Assembly: GCF_028858725.1 (NCBI RefSeq)
Contig: NC_084767.1
Coordinates: forward strand, 32,890,895 to 32,954,894
Source: Colius striatus
Lineage: Eukaryota > Chordata > Aves > Coliiformes > Coliidae
Direction: 5' to 3'
DNA length: 64,000 nucleotides
Shown here: positions 13,301 to 28,300 of the stretch, in pieces
Layout: each line of letters begins with the position of its first letter
Numbering within the stretch: position 1 is the first letter of the stretch
Made by a program: the position numbers and the translations under genes
The notes under the pieces: model-generated
Database searches by the model: none
The model's input: the letters and a program-made list of their open reading frames with translations, nothing else
What the model was told of the DNA's origin: nothing

Positions 13301-16300
13301 TCCCCAATCTGGGTTGCCATATTGCCTCACAAAAACCTCTATCAGCCCAAGAAATGGATGGTGTGGAGAAATGGAATGAATTGCTGGGTTATCCCAGCTT
13401 TGCCTGTATTTGAAATAACTTTTAAAGCTACATACAATAACAGAGAGATAAGTCTGAATTTTCATCTCATTTAATATAGCACAGTACCCAAATGTGTTTT
13501 GCCATGCATGCACATATTATACTCTAAATTAACACATTATCACTTATGACAGAGTGAACTGCTTTGCCTTTGCCATAAGGTAAAGCATGCTACTGTGGCA
13601 ATTACTGTAGAAGAGGAAGAGCTACTGTGCTCTAGATCTACCTTGTAACTTATTTCACCATATCTCGTTCATATAAACCTTGACCCTAGGAAAGAAAGTC
13701 AAACTTCAAGGTGAAAAAGCTTGCTTCTCTATTTGATACTGCAAGCATGCAATTGTTTTTCATTGAGACTACTATTGCCTGGAAAATTTAATATAAACTG
13801 TATGTTGCAATCACTGTGCTACACCAATTCTAAGTATTTCTTAAAAATATCAATCACTCAGGAAGAGTATTCTTCAAATTCATACTCAGCATCTATTTTT
13901 TTAATTGGAGCACTTGCATTTCACTCCATGAAAACACTTAATGTTATAGCCCCCTCCAGTGGAAATATTTAGGAGATACTGTTGAACGATGTATGGAAAA
14001 AAGATTCTTCTTTTAAAGAAATGAGGAAATACATATAAAAGACTATAACATGACTGATTAATTCATATCTAGTCTGTCATTTCTAGTTGAGTAAGCACCA
14101 TTCACAGAAGAGTAAGTGCTGTAATATGAAGTAAAATTACTGATACCTTTTAGTCCATTGTTATCAAGCAAATCTAGGCTAAATCTATTTTAGACATTAT
14201 TTCATGTTATGTTAACAACTTCAGTAATGTAGGCAAAAGGATAATGAACTTGCACCCAAACAGCCCTACCAACTTGCATAAGGTGACATGTAACAACTGT
14301 AATTTAGAATGCCCATTCAAAATCCAAACTGCACAGAAAAACACTCATACGTGGACAATCAGGACAGTTTCTCATGCCTCACATTCCAGCTCTCTAATGA
14401 GGTGTTCATCAAAGGCTGCAACTAAGGAATTCAACAGCTCCAGAGACAGGAAGACAAGGATTTGTAACCACCAATTCAAAGATCTGAACAAGGATTGCTC
14501 TTTTCTCTCAAAATACGTTTTTCATTTTCAGTTTGAGTTGTATCTCATGTTTTAAAATAACTGGTCATAAGCTCTTTTCTTTAGTTTCTCCACATAGTTA
14601 CAAAATAGCTAGTACTTAATATCCTCTGTAACAAAGCCTCACCTGAAGGAAAATCTCAATTTATCTGCAACATCTGTTTTCCTATTAATTCCTTAATAGA
14701 ATTTTTCCATCCTTGCCTCTCCTCTTACTGTCCTCCAAGAAAGGAATCAGTAATAGTACTACTATGCTTGCTTTATCTGTCTTAGTTTGATACTTACAGG
14801 TGCAGGCATGGCTACAGCATTTTGGGCATAAGGCTGGTGATGTGCTTGAACTCCGTGATCAGAATAGAGCTGGTTTAAAAAACAAACACAAAAGAAATGA
14901 ACCAAAAAGCCTGTTCAACAGTTTTGTTTTTACAAATCTTTCACAAGAATTGAAATTCCTTAAAGGTTCAAATTGTGGGCTACATTTTTCTAAATTACTG
15001 GCCTTTTAGAACACATTTCAAATATTCAAATCTATGTTTTCCCCACTACAAAGTTTGGTAGATTCAGTTTATGTGGATCAGTGTCAAAAAGCACAGAAGC
15101 ACTATGCTTCTCCACTACAAATCCATTTCACTCAGCTCTAACTGAAATACTGTTTAAATGTATACATTAACATACTGAAATGCAATTCTCAGTATTATCA
15201 CACTTCAAAGATATTTACATAAAAATATTTCACTTTCCTTTGACTTTTATACCATCTTCTGAATTTCCACGTACTGCTTCATTTATCAACAAATTATGTA
15301 CCTGTGAACTGTGAGCATATTATATCCAAATATTCCTCAACTAATTTCACGCTTTTTTTTCCCCAGTGCTCACAAATTTCACATTTCTCTATATAAGCTG
15401 ATACTTGATTTACAAAGCAGAAAAGGTAAAGTAATACCTCTGATTATAAGATCTATGATTACACAAATATTGAGACTTGTGCACTTTAAAAAAACCCCAA
15501 AACGCAACAAACAATGTCCTGTATTATTCAATACTTTTGTAATGAAATTAAATTACTTAGGTATGTCAAAATTTCCCCCTTAAGATGTTTGAAATACCGG
15601 CTTTGCAACTTCTGTTGCAGCAATAAAATTATAAACTTTTGTAAATATACAATTATTGCTCTAATTTACCATTATTTTGGCATGCCCATTACTGAGGAAT
15701 GAATTATCAATGAGAAGAAAGTTTCAATTAATCATAACACATTTTAAATTTTCTAGTAGTTTTCCTGTAGTCAATATTGTAGTTTTTAATACTCAACTGC
15801 AAAGAAATGGCCTTACTGTACATTGAGGCTCTTAAACATTAGAGATGTTATTGACAGAGATGCAAAAAAATTATCAGAAAATATTTATTTAGTCATTCAA
15901 CCACTCTTAATTCATTCTGAATATTTAGAATATTTAGAATATCTTGGAAACAAGCTTCTACTCACACAAAAATAATTACTTCAGGAAACTGTTACAGCTT
16001 AGTTGAATTAATACCTCATTCTGAAAAATCTGACCCCCTTTTTATTTAAATGTTATATTCAAACAGAAAAAAATGAGTAGTCTTTATACTGTCATACACT
16101 TGAGATTCCCTCAGTAAAAAAAAAAAAAAATCAAAGAATCTTCCCAGAAAACTTGGAGACACTCTTACCTTGAGGACAACTGAAATGGTTTAACAGAAGC
16201 AGCATGGGTTTGGAGTTAGTACAGGAAGCTGGCATAAATACTCAGAACTGTCTGTGCTTAAACTAAAAGATTGTCTTTCAATTGCCGATAAATGCTTCAA

Positions 16301-19300
16301 TTGCATGTATTTTTTAAAATAAAAATACCTCGGGAATTACAGCTTCCATTAGGAGAGGTGGAGACACACATCCATTTTCTTGTGTTACCCCTGTTGGCTG
16401 ATAAATGACTTCAGATGGTTGCAGATAGAAGTATGAAGGTGAGGAGGCAGTAGACTGGAAGAAAAACATTATTTTTGTAAAATTAGAATATGCACTACAA
16501 ATACCAAAGCTTATTTTACAGTCACCTTTGCTACATATAAAGCTTTAAAAAAATTTCAAGGTAATCATTGATTACCTAAACAAAGTGAAAGGGAGGTGAG
16601 TAGAAAGGCCAGGTAGCAGGAGAAAATAAAGATGTTGTTTAATCACTGACATATTTTTCAGAATTTATTTACATTTGAGAACATCAATAGAGAAATAATA
16701 ACATGTATAAAATTGTCAGTCTCAAGATCACAGAAACATAACACGCTTTGATTTTCTCTGGCAAAAATATTACATTGAAAAAACAAGTACTTTCCTTTTA
16801 AAATGAAATTCATGGTACTTCTATAATACAGCATCTAGATTTCAAAGCAGCAGACTGACAGCTATTAATATGAGTGGAACTGACCATAACTGGACAAGGC
16901 TGACAGCTACTAAAGTAACGAGGATGCACTGTAACAGTTCAAGCTTAAGGAACATTGTCCTCCTTTTATCTTCAAACTCTTCAAGTTCCTTAGGTCTCAC
17001 AACTTCCATGTTAAGCTCCTCTGCTACAGAGATCCCAAACTCAATAAAGTCTCTCCCCAGAACTAGCAAGTTAACAATTTGAAGTTCCTTCCTCCTATCT
17101 GAAGGGTCTGAGTGTCTTGGTGTTTATATGCTTCTGAATTCCACCATACTTGGTGTCTACATGCTCTGATAATAACTGAACAAAACTTCAATGAAACTGT
17201 ACCAGTTAATGAGCTAAGTAATACTCACTTCTCCTCTTAGGCAAAAACATGGCAGTTTTTATCTGCCTCTGAGAATGTATTAGATAATTCAATACAGTAC
17301 AAACTACAGAGGAAGAAGGGTGGAGAAGATGCTTTAATTACATCAGATTTGTATTTGAAGTTTCAATAAATGCTGGTTTATGTCTTCTATTGTATGAGCA
17401 AGTGTTGCAAACACACTACTAAAACACAGCAATTAATATTCAGTTCAAGTGTTGTGAATAGTGGGAAATGTGACTGTTAGATAAACACTCTGTATCTTTA
17501 AATTAGATGCAAATTAATGATAAAACATCACAACTATGAACTGTATTTACCTGTGGAACAGACCATTGACTTGGAAAACACTGTGTTGGTGCCTAAATTG
17601 ACACAAAGAAGTATGTGATTAAGAACATGTATATACTACAATCAAAACTAATCTCAAACCTATAATTGATTCCTTATTAAAAAGAAGGAATATACTTTTC
17701 ATGAAGCCTTGAAACAATGCAGGAACATATAGCTTGGTCTATTTCCACTCAGATCCTGACTTGGATATTTCATATGCTTCTGAGATACTGAAGTACCTAA
17801 AAAGCATATGTAGCTATGATAACAGAAGATACAAAATCCAGTTAACTTTCCAATACATGCTAAAATCAGACATACTGCATAAATACAGTAATTAGTTACC
17901 AAGATGGTTAGGTGACTAGAGAACAGACACATCAACGTGCTTTGAAAACTAGGTTTGTTCAGTTTTGAGGGTAAAAGGTGTGAAGGGATAATTATTGCTG
18001 GCTATGAGTAACTAATTGGGGGTGGGGGGTGAGTCAGGGAAGGAAGGAATAAACATGATTGAACTAGATTCTCAGAGGTGTTCACTGTAAAAGAGTCAAT
18101 GGACATAGGCTGGAACACTAAACATTTTAACTAACATGAGAAGGTTCAAGTATTAAGAAGATGCTTCCCAGAAAAGCTGTTGAATTTTCATCACTGGAAA
18201 TAGTTAAAATTCAACTGGTCAAGTTCAAGAAACCTAATAAAAAACTTTGACAAATGGTTTATATGACTATTTTGAACAGTCTTTTTACTTTCTAAGATGA
18301 AACAGACTTAAGACTGTACTGCAAAGCAAACTTCACGGTTGGAAGGAATACTGATGATCTAAACCCCATTTTCAAACAGATACCTGATAATAATAAGTAG
18401 GAGACTGATAAATCGGTTGAGCTACCATCACAGGTGAACTGGAAACGGTGCGTGACTTGAAAGAAAGAAGTTAGAAGTCAATGTGGCAATTTCATAAATT
18501 GACAGTCCTATTAAGAACAGTTCTGGAGTACTACAGTGCTGAGTCATCTCCCTTCCCTTTTGAAAATGGATTTCCCAAGTTTTAACTTACAGTTAGATTC
18601 TTCAAAATCACTGTTTAAGTGCGTACATTGCAGACAAAATGAAAATCTTGATGATAATTAATTATTCTTTACAGAAAACACTAGACTATCACTATCTAGA
18701 GATGCCAAGGCCATTCACTACCCTGATGTATTTCTGAAAACACTTAAGGGCAATCTAAGTTTTCATTGATGTATTCCTAACGCCGCCACAGCCCCACTCC
18801 AACCATTCCTTTTCCATTCCCTGCCCTCACACCAGCCCCAGTATTCGTCTGATATGCCAGTGACTCAGTTTAGGGAGCTAAGCCAGCAAGAAACCTGCCT
18901 GGGTTTTGTGGCTGTCCAGTTTAGAGTCAGAGAAACACAAATGAAAGAAAGGAGATCAGAAATATATGGTCACAGTATAGGACAGCATAGCACAGTGAAC
19001 CTCTAGTTCTGATAAAAGCTAACATCTGCAACTCCCACATCAGTTGCAGTTATGAAGGAATTTCATATTTAACGAATAGATAAAAAACTAGTTCATTCTA
19101 CATTATATGAAAATGCAAAGTGGAAAGAAAGACTCGATCTGCACTGTTATACATACATAATACACACCAAAAACTATTAGTATCTTTAATGAGATTAACA
19201 TCAAATTTTGATTTTTCCTTCAACTTCTTTATATAGGTACTTTCCTAATGATGAAAGCTAAGAATATGTAAGAAAACACAGCCAAGAGTCAGCACTATAA

Positions 19301-22300
19301 TTGGAAAGACTGGCTGTTACTGATTTTAAACTGTGGATCTGAGCCAGGGCACCAGAACCAAAGTTCAGTACTAGATCACAAAAAGCACTCGTCGTTTTCT
19401 CCAACAGGTAGGACTTGAGCTCCAGAACTACAGCACATGACATTCGAAAAGGCTTTCTAAAGTACATGAAAAAGTGTTTACGATGATCCTCTAAAATTGA
19501 GAGGGCACTATAAGGCACTATGTCATGCCTCTGTTAGAAAAGGAAAGAGAAGTTACAAGAAGCTATTAAAACAGAGATTGCATACCAAGAACGAGACTCC
19601 ACAGTTGCCAAAATAAACCAACATAAAAGAATCTATTACAGCCCTCATCTCAAGTTTTGGGAAAGCTCGGTTTTATGATTCTTCTATTGAGTTTTTGCTC
19701 CAACATCCAAGGGATTTTCCATATACACACAGCCTCTGTGAATGCTTTTAGAGAAATGAAGAATGTATCTGCAGTGGCTTAGGCAGATCCTATCAGTCGT
19801 ACTATTTTACTCCTGAAAACAAATTCCTGAAGTGATTCATCTCCTTCCTGTACTAAAGAAATTTTGTCCAAGTTGCCCAAGCCTACTAAAGCCAAACAAT
19901 CTATTGAATTATCTTCCTCCTAAATCAAGTATTCTTGAAAAAAAGTATAAATGATTACAAAGTTATCCAATTTCACTTATGCTTTGTTGATCTATTATAT
20001 TATTTTCATCCTCAGCATAACAGTTTGCATCCAAGAACACCTCACTCATAGAGGAGTAATAAACAGATACAATCAGGATTCATAAACACCATGAACAAAC
20101 CAAGACTTCTCCCAGGGCAGGATTCACACTGTCTCTGAATTACCCAGTCCAACAGATCCCAAAGTGAAAGTCCTCTGCAGAAGTCCAATAAAGTAACATT
20201 TAAAAAAATCCCACAAAATAAGCAGACTAACATAAAGAAGCCATTTAAACACATGCATAGTCAAAAAAACTGGAAGCAGAGGACTTGAAAACACTGCTTT
20301 TCTGTGAACCAGGATGAGCACATATACATAAAAATGAAGTACTTACTGGCCATGGCTGCAGAACAGAAGTAACTTCAGATGTTTGAAAATAAGCCACTCC
20401 ATTGTGGTAAATATAAGGATATCCACTGGAAGTAGTTAAGTACATTGTACCAGCTTCCGGTATTACAACAGAACCTGGAATTAATGTTTTAAAGTTTACT
20501 TAATAGTACATTTTTATAGTCAAAGAGACTGCTTCTCTGAAGAGCAGAGATAAACTACTCAAAGGAAAGAACATGGAACAGGGTGTCTAGTGGCATCTCA
20601 GTTCCCTCTCAAACACAAAATCATGAAAGCAGATGGTCACAGGATGTCTCCAGGCAGATGGGAAAGGGTGCGTAAGATGACGTGCATATAAATTATGCAA
20701 TATAGGTAACTCCAGGTACCAGAGAGAAAAATAATTTTTTAATCTTCAAGAGTCCAAAGGTAAATTCACATTGTATACAATTTTCATTGGTAACCTCCAC
20801 ATATTCATATTTAGCTGAAACAAGATCCAAGCACTAAAAATGAAAGAATGATTTCACTACAAGGTGCAGTCTGGTTTCTCAACACACAATGGCACATAGT
20901 CTGGCAAAAGCAGAATCTGGTATCTAGATGTTGAGCAGCAGGGACACTTCTCAGCAATGCTGCAGCTACAGTAGAGGCTGTAAGTCACCACAGCCTGATC
21001 CCAAAGCAGAGTTCCACCTACACAGCCCTCTAACAGGTACCAACAGCAAGCATTATTCAAAAAAATGGACGTCTATTGATCCCTACACAGAGGTTGTTTA
21101 CCCTTTCAAACACTGCTTTTGAGATCACCTGGACTATTTCTGTCTGCATTTTGAAGGTGTATGGAAGAGGACTTCATGTTTCCCAAGACCTTTATGTTAA
21201 TCATGAAGACAAAATTCCAAATATAAAAAAGACTCTTTAGAAAAAACCCACTAATTCTGTAAATGGAAACGGAAATCTTGCAATCACATTAAGTAGTAAC
21301 ACAGCATGGAAAAAACTCAGGAAGAACACAATATAGAGAAGATAGCTATGCAAGTTTTAGTTTTTCATTTCCATTGCAAAGTTAAGTGCAACGAGGAAGT
21401 GTCTTTTTATGGACAGATGCAACACTGAAGAGATTACTAAGTGAAGGACGAAGAAGGGTCCCACAATTATTCAAGAGCTTTTACTGGTATTAAGAGCTTG
21501 ACTAACTCCTAGAAAAGCCCAAAGACACCAGATACAATAAAGCTGAAACATTATCCATAAATAGGTCAGCCTAAGGTGCTTGTTAGGACAGGGTTAAACA
21601 GACCTTAGAAAAATTAAAGCTACCTCAGCTCCAGTAAACCATCTAAAATAGCAGTTACCATGATCTCAAACAAGGAGATCAATCAGATATCATGGCCAAT
21701 AATCCTGTCCACTTTACTAACCACCAAGTACACTACACAAAGCCTTCTGCTCTTGTTGAATGCCTCCTGCAAGTAAAAAAGGAACATTCTCAAGCAAACC
21801 AAGGAAACTTAGAAAAAGAAAGGGAGAGTTATAGTCATCTGAAATTCTTCTAGCCCCAAATTCACCATTCTTCCAGTTGCTCATGTTTGCTTTAAATCTT
21901 CCAGAATTTTCACAATACTTGGTGCTGTGTGTGCAAACTCAGTGAAAGCTCTCAGCATCAATGGTCTTATGATGACACAAGAGTTAAATATTGTTTTGTT
22001 TAAGAGTAGGTAACACGGGTACTAGATTACAGGTGGGCTGGAGAGGACAGTGAAAAACAGCCTCTTGTCAATTCTGCTAAATATAATAGAACCACAGCCT
22101 CAGAGTGCTACCCTGACTCTCGGTTTTATGGCCTCATGAACCTCAGGATGAGCCACAGTATCAAAGGGCAAAGTATCCTAGCAACTAAGGTTAGACAGGC
22201 TGAACACAAGAGTAGGCACACTAAATTCATATCCCAGGATATGTCCCTAGATGACAATACAATCTTACATCTCAGATCTATCCTAGTCCTGAGGAAGAAG

Positions 22301-25300
22301 TGGTAGTCAAACAGGGCCACAGATACAGAGATCTCAAAAGCATCTTTCTAAGAAAAATGTTTTAGAGAGATTTTTTTATCCCTCTGTTCTCCCAGGTCCC
22401 AAAATTCAAACACTTACAGATATGTTCCTCTTCTACCAATACACACATTCAGCACAACAGTCAGAGGAAGGAAGCACCATGAGTCAAGCAATGCAACTGC
22501 GAGAGTTCAAGACAAAGACGGAAGGGGAAATAAAACACAGCAAAAAAAGCATAATCCCTTGACAACTAAGTAATTGAATGAGTTGAATAATTTCTAGAGA
22601 AAAAAAATCTACAGGAGAAATGTACTACTTTGCTCCAAGCAGGCAAACACCATTCTATACATTCACAAGGGAGAAGGGCACACCTATGCACAAGAAGAGG
22701 AAGGAGAGGGAAACTTCCTGTCTACAGAAAGTATGTCTGCACCCACAGTACAAGCGTACATATGAACTAATTCTCATCAATAAAGTGACAGCAACAATTA
22801 AAGAAAGATTTAAAGCCTTTTCCAAGAAAGAAAGTAAACAATGCATTAAAAGAGGGCATCTAAGAACCACAAGATGATCAATATTTATTTGGACATTTCT
22901 ACCAGCATGCAGTAGCTTCCACTGCAAACCATTCTAAACATTCCATGCACAGTATTAATGCAGTGCAAGACCAGGTACACTTGGCTAAAAGCTTACATTC
23001 ATAATAACACATAATATACAAGTGCAAGTAAAAATACATACGAGAACTCCGTATTTGTTGTTTTCTTATTGCTGGACCAATATTCAGTTTCTTATCCTTA
23101 TAATTAAGTTTTTTAGCCTAGAATTAAAAGAAAGAAAATGTTATTGTCTGAACATATCTAGGCAGCCGAGAAAGAAAAATCAGAAGTACTAAGTGACTTC
23201 TGCAGGGTTCACCCTCCACTGCATCTCAAAAACTCTGAATCTCTACTAATCCCTTTTCTACCCTTAGACTTCACATTACATGGAATTGGTCATTAGTAGT
23301 TTTAAGCACTAATTACTCCTCATGGAGTCTCTTAACTAACAACTAATACCTATACCAGTAGACTTTTTTTAGTTTTACCTCTCATTTAGTTACTGCTTTT
23401 ATAGAAGCAGTACTTACACCTATGTACACAAATGGACAATTTCAAGTATAATTTTTTCACGACCATGACATTTTGCAAAAGATGACAGGCACAATTAAGT
23501 CTATGAAAATGGCCCGATAAGGATTGAATGTAAAAACAAAACAAAAAAAACCCAGATTCACTCAGGACTGCCTTAAAATTTCCTTACATCCAAGCTAAGC
23601 TCATTCTAGGAAGAAGCACTGCAGAAAAATTTTTTATTAAAAGTGTCAGGTGCAGTCAAGCAAAGCTACGTTCTCTTCCAATTGTTTTGCTTACAACAGA
23701 AAGTGAGCATCAAGTACATCAGGTAAATTAAAACCTTGGATTTGTTTTTAAATTGACACTGAACTCAGTATTTGTTAACATAATAGAATATGGTAAATAA
23801 ACTTTTTTTTTTTTAGTTGTCAGCATCTCTTCAATACTGCTTTGCAAAACCTAAAAAGGGTTCTGAAGGTCTGCTTCCCTAAACAAGTGTGTAAAGAAGA
23901 ATGTGTACTAAACACTACCACATTAAACCATGAACTTGTCATTTTTCAGAGCTGTAATTTCTCCAGTAAGGAGATAATTACTTGTTAAAGAGCAACATGG
24001 AAAGAAATACAGGTCTAAATCACATTCAGCAGAACAATAATTCAGTCATCAATGCTTTTCCTTTATTTGCATCCCATTTTGCATTATGTACAGGTATATT
24101 TTGTTAAATCTGATACGTGGGACTTAAAGGTTAGGAAAGTTAAACTATTTTGTTGAATCTGAGACTCTATAACAAGTAATAATTATGATACACATACCTA
24201 GTCTATAAAACAGAGCAACTCCTAGAAAACATGCACATTTCAGACACAAACTGCATTGCAACACAGACAACAGGATGTATTTAATTGCTGTGATACATCA
24301 GAATGACACCTTTATACACAACTTTCACAGTACAGAGAAATATCTGTATGGACTTCTTCAAAGCATATAATACAGCACTGCATGAAAAATTACACGATGC
24401 TACAGAAACTGAGAACGAATAGGAAAAACTGTCGTAAATAAAAAATTACTTTAGAAAGATGGGAAGTGGTTGCATTAGTAGTAATAGCACATGACTGTAA
24501 AGAGGATTCTGGTGAAACTCCTCAATCTGGGCCCCTCAGTTTAAGAAGGACAGGGAGCTGCTGGAGAGAGTTCAGCGCAAGTCTACAAATATGATGGAGC
24601 ATCTCCCTTATGATGAAAGGCTGAGGGAGCTGCGGCTCTTCAGCTTGGAGAAGACTGAGGGGTAACCTCATTAATGTTTACAAATATGTAAAGGGCAGGT
24701 ATCAGGAGGATGGAACCAGGCTGTTCTCAGTGATGTCCAATGATAGGACAAGGGGCAATGGGTATAAGCTGAAACATAAGGGGTTCCGAAGAATTTCTTT
24801 TACTGTGAAGGTGATGGGATACTGGAACAGGCTGCCCAGATGGGTTGTTCAGCTTCCTTCTCTGGGGACATTTAAAACTCAGCTGGACGAGTTCCTGTGA
24901 GACCTAGGTGGTCCTGCTCTGGCAGGGGGGTTGGACTAGATCTCTCCAGGTGCCTTCCAACCCTTAAGATTTTGTGATTCTGTGTTTTCAGTACTAATAA
25001 AATACTTCCAAAGACTGCAACTCAGAGAAATTTCTAGACACATTACTCACTACAGAAAATAAGCAAAAAAACCTCCCCATCAGTGTGGAAGGTGGTCAAA
25101 ATATCATAAAAAAAATCCCATGCATAAATTACTGAAGTCTACAAAGTCTCAGCTAGTACTACTACAACTGGTATTCTTCTAGTTCACAAAAATAAAACAA
25201 TTAAAAAAACTGGGGAAGAAAAGCAGCTGACTCAATAAGTTCATGGCTGTATATTCTTTTGGCTTCATATAACCAGTTATTTTTTGAAAACACTCTGAAA

Positions 25301-28300
25301 AGTTACTTGAAATTGTCCCATGTCTTGTTTTGAATTTCCAACAAAGGTTCAGTACTTCAACATTTTAACCAGCTTTGTATTTACAGAATCACAGAATAGG
25401 AGGGGTTGGAAGGGACCTCTAAATATCATCTAGTCCAAATCCCTTCTAAAGCAGGTCCATCTAGATCAGGTCACACAGGAACGCATCCAGGCAGGTTTTG
25501 AAAATCTCCAGAGAAGACTTCACAACCTCCCTGGGCAGCCTGTGCCAGGGCTCCCTCACCTTCACAGTAGTTTTTCCTTAAGTGAAACTTTGTGTTCCAG
25601 CTTTTGTCCATTACCCCTTGTCCTGTCACAGGACATTACAGAAAAAACACATCCCAGCCTCTTGACATACACCTTTTAAATATTTTTAAGTATTAATGAG
25701 ATCCCCCCTCCCTCACTCTCCCTCCTCTCCATGCTAAACAGCCCCAGATCCCACAGCCATTCCTCGTAAGAAAGATGCTCCAGTCCCTTGATCAGGTGGC
25801 CCTGCTCTGGACTCTCTCCACAAGTTCTCTGTCCTTGTTTAGCTGGGGAGCCCAGATTCTGTTGGCAAAGTAAAGAGTACTATGAACTGGCAACTCCCTT
25901 CCCTAGTTCCAGGAGATCTCAGTATATCACTTACCTTAGGTCTTTCTAAGCTATCTTCTTAACCATGTAGACCAAACTTAATAGGTCTTCAGATGCAAGC
26001 TGGCAGAGGGCACCAGACAACCAGGGCTACTTAGCATTTAATATTAAATTTAAGAGAATCTTAATGAAGACTGTCACTTACTTCCTGTAAAATTCTTTGT
26101 GCATCTTCTTGGCTTTCAAAAGTAATGAAGCCATACCTAAATAAAAAAATTACAGAAGCTAAATCTCTTAAGTTCATAGTCACATACATTGCATATTATT
26201 ACTTGATGTTTACAAGTGACATTAAATGGTAAACTAATGGAAAAAAAATAGAGACTGCAGTAACAACCGTAATCTTAGTATGACATCCTTGTTATAGTCT
26301 ACTAATATATTTAAGTACGTGGTAATATATTACTGTTTCTAGGCAGTGAATAACCAATCCACGTAGAAAGCTAAATAAAACTTTCTATATTGTCCTTGTT
26401 ACTCAAGGTACATCTTCAGTTGTTTCATTTCTATCAAACAAACATTTCGATCTGAAGTTCTCACTTGTTATAGTTGCCCAAGATGAGACACTTGAGTGGT
26501 TTACTATGTTGTACTTCATAGCACATATTAGAGGGCAAGAACAGGCTTTTGCATATATGGAATAACTGAGAGCAGTGACATAAAATCAATAACATTCCAA
26601 GTTAGTCAGCTCTATTTTCAATTCCATACCATGTTTATTCTATTATACCAACCCCTTTGATACTCCAGTTCTGTCATTTACTATCTTCACTTCTTGCACA
26701 CTGCCATACTGAGCAAAAAACTTCCTCAGATCACTTTCATTAGTCTAGCACAGTAAATCAAGGGGGGGGGGGGGGGGGAGAAGAAAAGTTGGTTTGCATA
26801 GTTATTCAATGAATATTTAACATAAGACTAATAGACACACTTTTACAGGGTTATAAGTCACTAGTAGCAGCAGTGAACAGTAAGTACACATGATCCTCAC
26901 AGCTCCATTTAATTACTGAGTTTTTGTATTCAGCAATAATGTCGGAAAGCCACCGAAGTATTAAATCTCCTCTTTTAACGGATTTAAGTAACAACTGTCC
27001 TTTTACAGATAAGATCACTGAACCAGGTTTACTAGAATTTTAACTTCTGTAACTTACATGCTAGAGCATTGTTTACAACAGGAAACATCACTGCAATGCA
27101 CTGAAACTTCAAAACAGCAGATTATGGAGGTTTCCCTAAAGGATACAGATTGGTCACAAATGAAAAAAATCCCCAGTAAATCATAGTAGTGATTTAATGG
27201 TAAAACCCATCTGAGATATCATGACTCTGCTTTCCTCAGCATATTTAATACAAAACTCTGCAAATAACTATAGGGACACCACAGGAACTCCCCCATCACA
27301 AATTAAGAAAATGTCCTTTTAATGGAGAATGGCCTAAATCCACTTGGAGGAAGCCGTGCCCTTCCGAGTCTGCAGAGTAAGAGAAGTTCATAACATAAAA
27401 GCACACCTAAGCTCTGTGAAAACTTACCTACCTTCTATGAGTCAGTTTTCTTTTTTAGTGAAGACATATAACAGAGTACCCTAAACTGCACATTTCCGAT
27501 TTTAAAGTTATGTTCTACAAGGTTGTTAGTTAATACTGTATCCAATGCTGGCATGGTAAGAATTACGCTTGTATGGATAGATCTCTATATGCTTCAAGCA
27601 ATTTCCATATTCATCTGTACTTCTCATTGTTTTAGGAAAACATATCAGAAGTACTATTTTACATCTAAGTGAATGGCTATTGGTTTTAACTATGTACAGA
27701 ATTCAGTAAATCCTCTCCTCCCCATCCAAGGCTTATCTGCTTCATCTGAGTTTGAGGAGAAAAATGAACTTTAACAAGAAATAATTTAAACAACTTTCAA
27801 AACTCGAAAGAATATTAAGCCAATGCTCTTTTTGGGTAATTTTACCCTGAAGACATATTTTGCAGGAAGATCTAATGCAGCTTGCTTGCTACAACCAGTA
27901 AGTCCAGCAGAGGGCAATGACCGCTTTCTCCTCACTAATCCAAGTATTCAGGAATTAAAACATGAGGAATAGTAAGCTGCTCTGAAAGTGTGAGGAGTAA
28001 CAACACATACAAGTGCTCAGAACAAGACATAGAACACTTCAATGTTTTATTAAAGTTGAGTAATTGTGTCTTCTCAGAAGCTGTCTGCAGCAGTTCCTGA
28101 TAAACTGTCCACCATGAGCAGGTTGAAAAAAAATTCTGGAGTCCAGAAGCATTTTCTTGAATAGATGATCACACCTCACACCAAAGCAGAAGTGTGAAAG
28201 CCTGTGTACACAGGAAAATGTTCAAACAACTGAAAAATTATATAAAACCATTCTAGAGAATATAGTACAATGTTAACAAATTCTCAAGCAATGAAAAGTA

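Noticed and set aside
15908-15945. Short ATATTTAGAA direct repeat
   Set aside because: Only about three 10-bp units of simple AT sequence; no wider structure.
19258-19518. 86-codon minus-strand frame in BOLL intron 6
   Set aside because: No similarity recognised and no suitable splice sites in phase.
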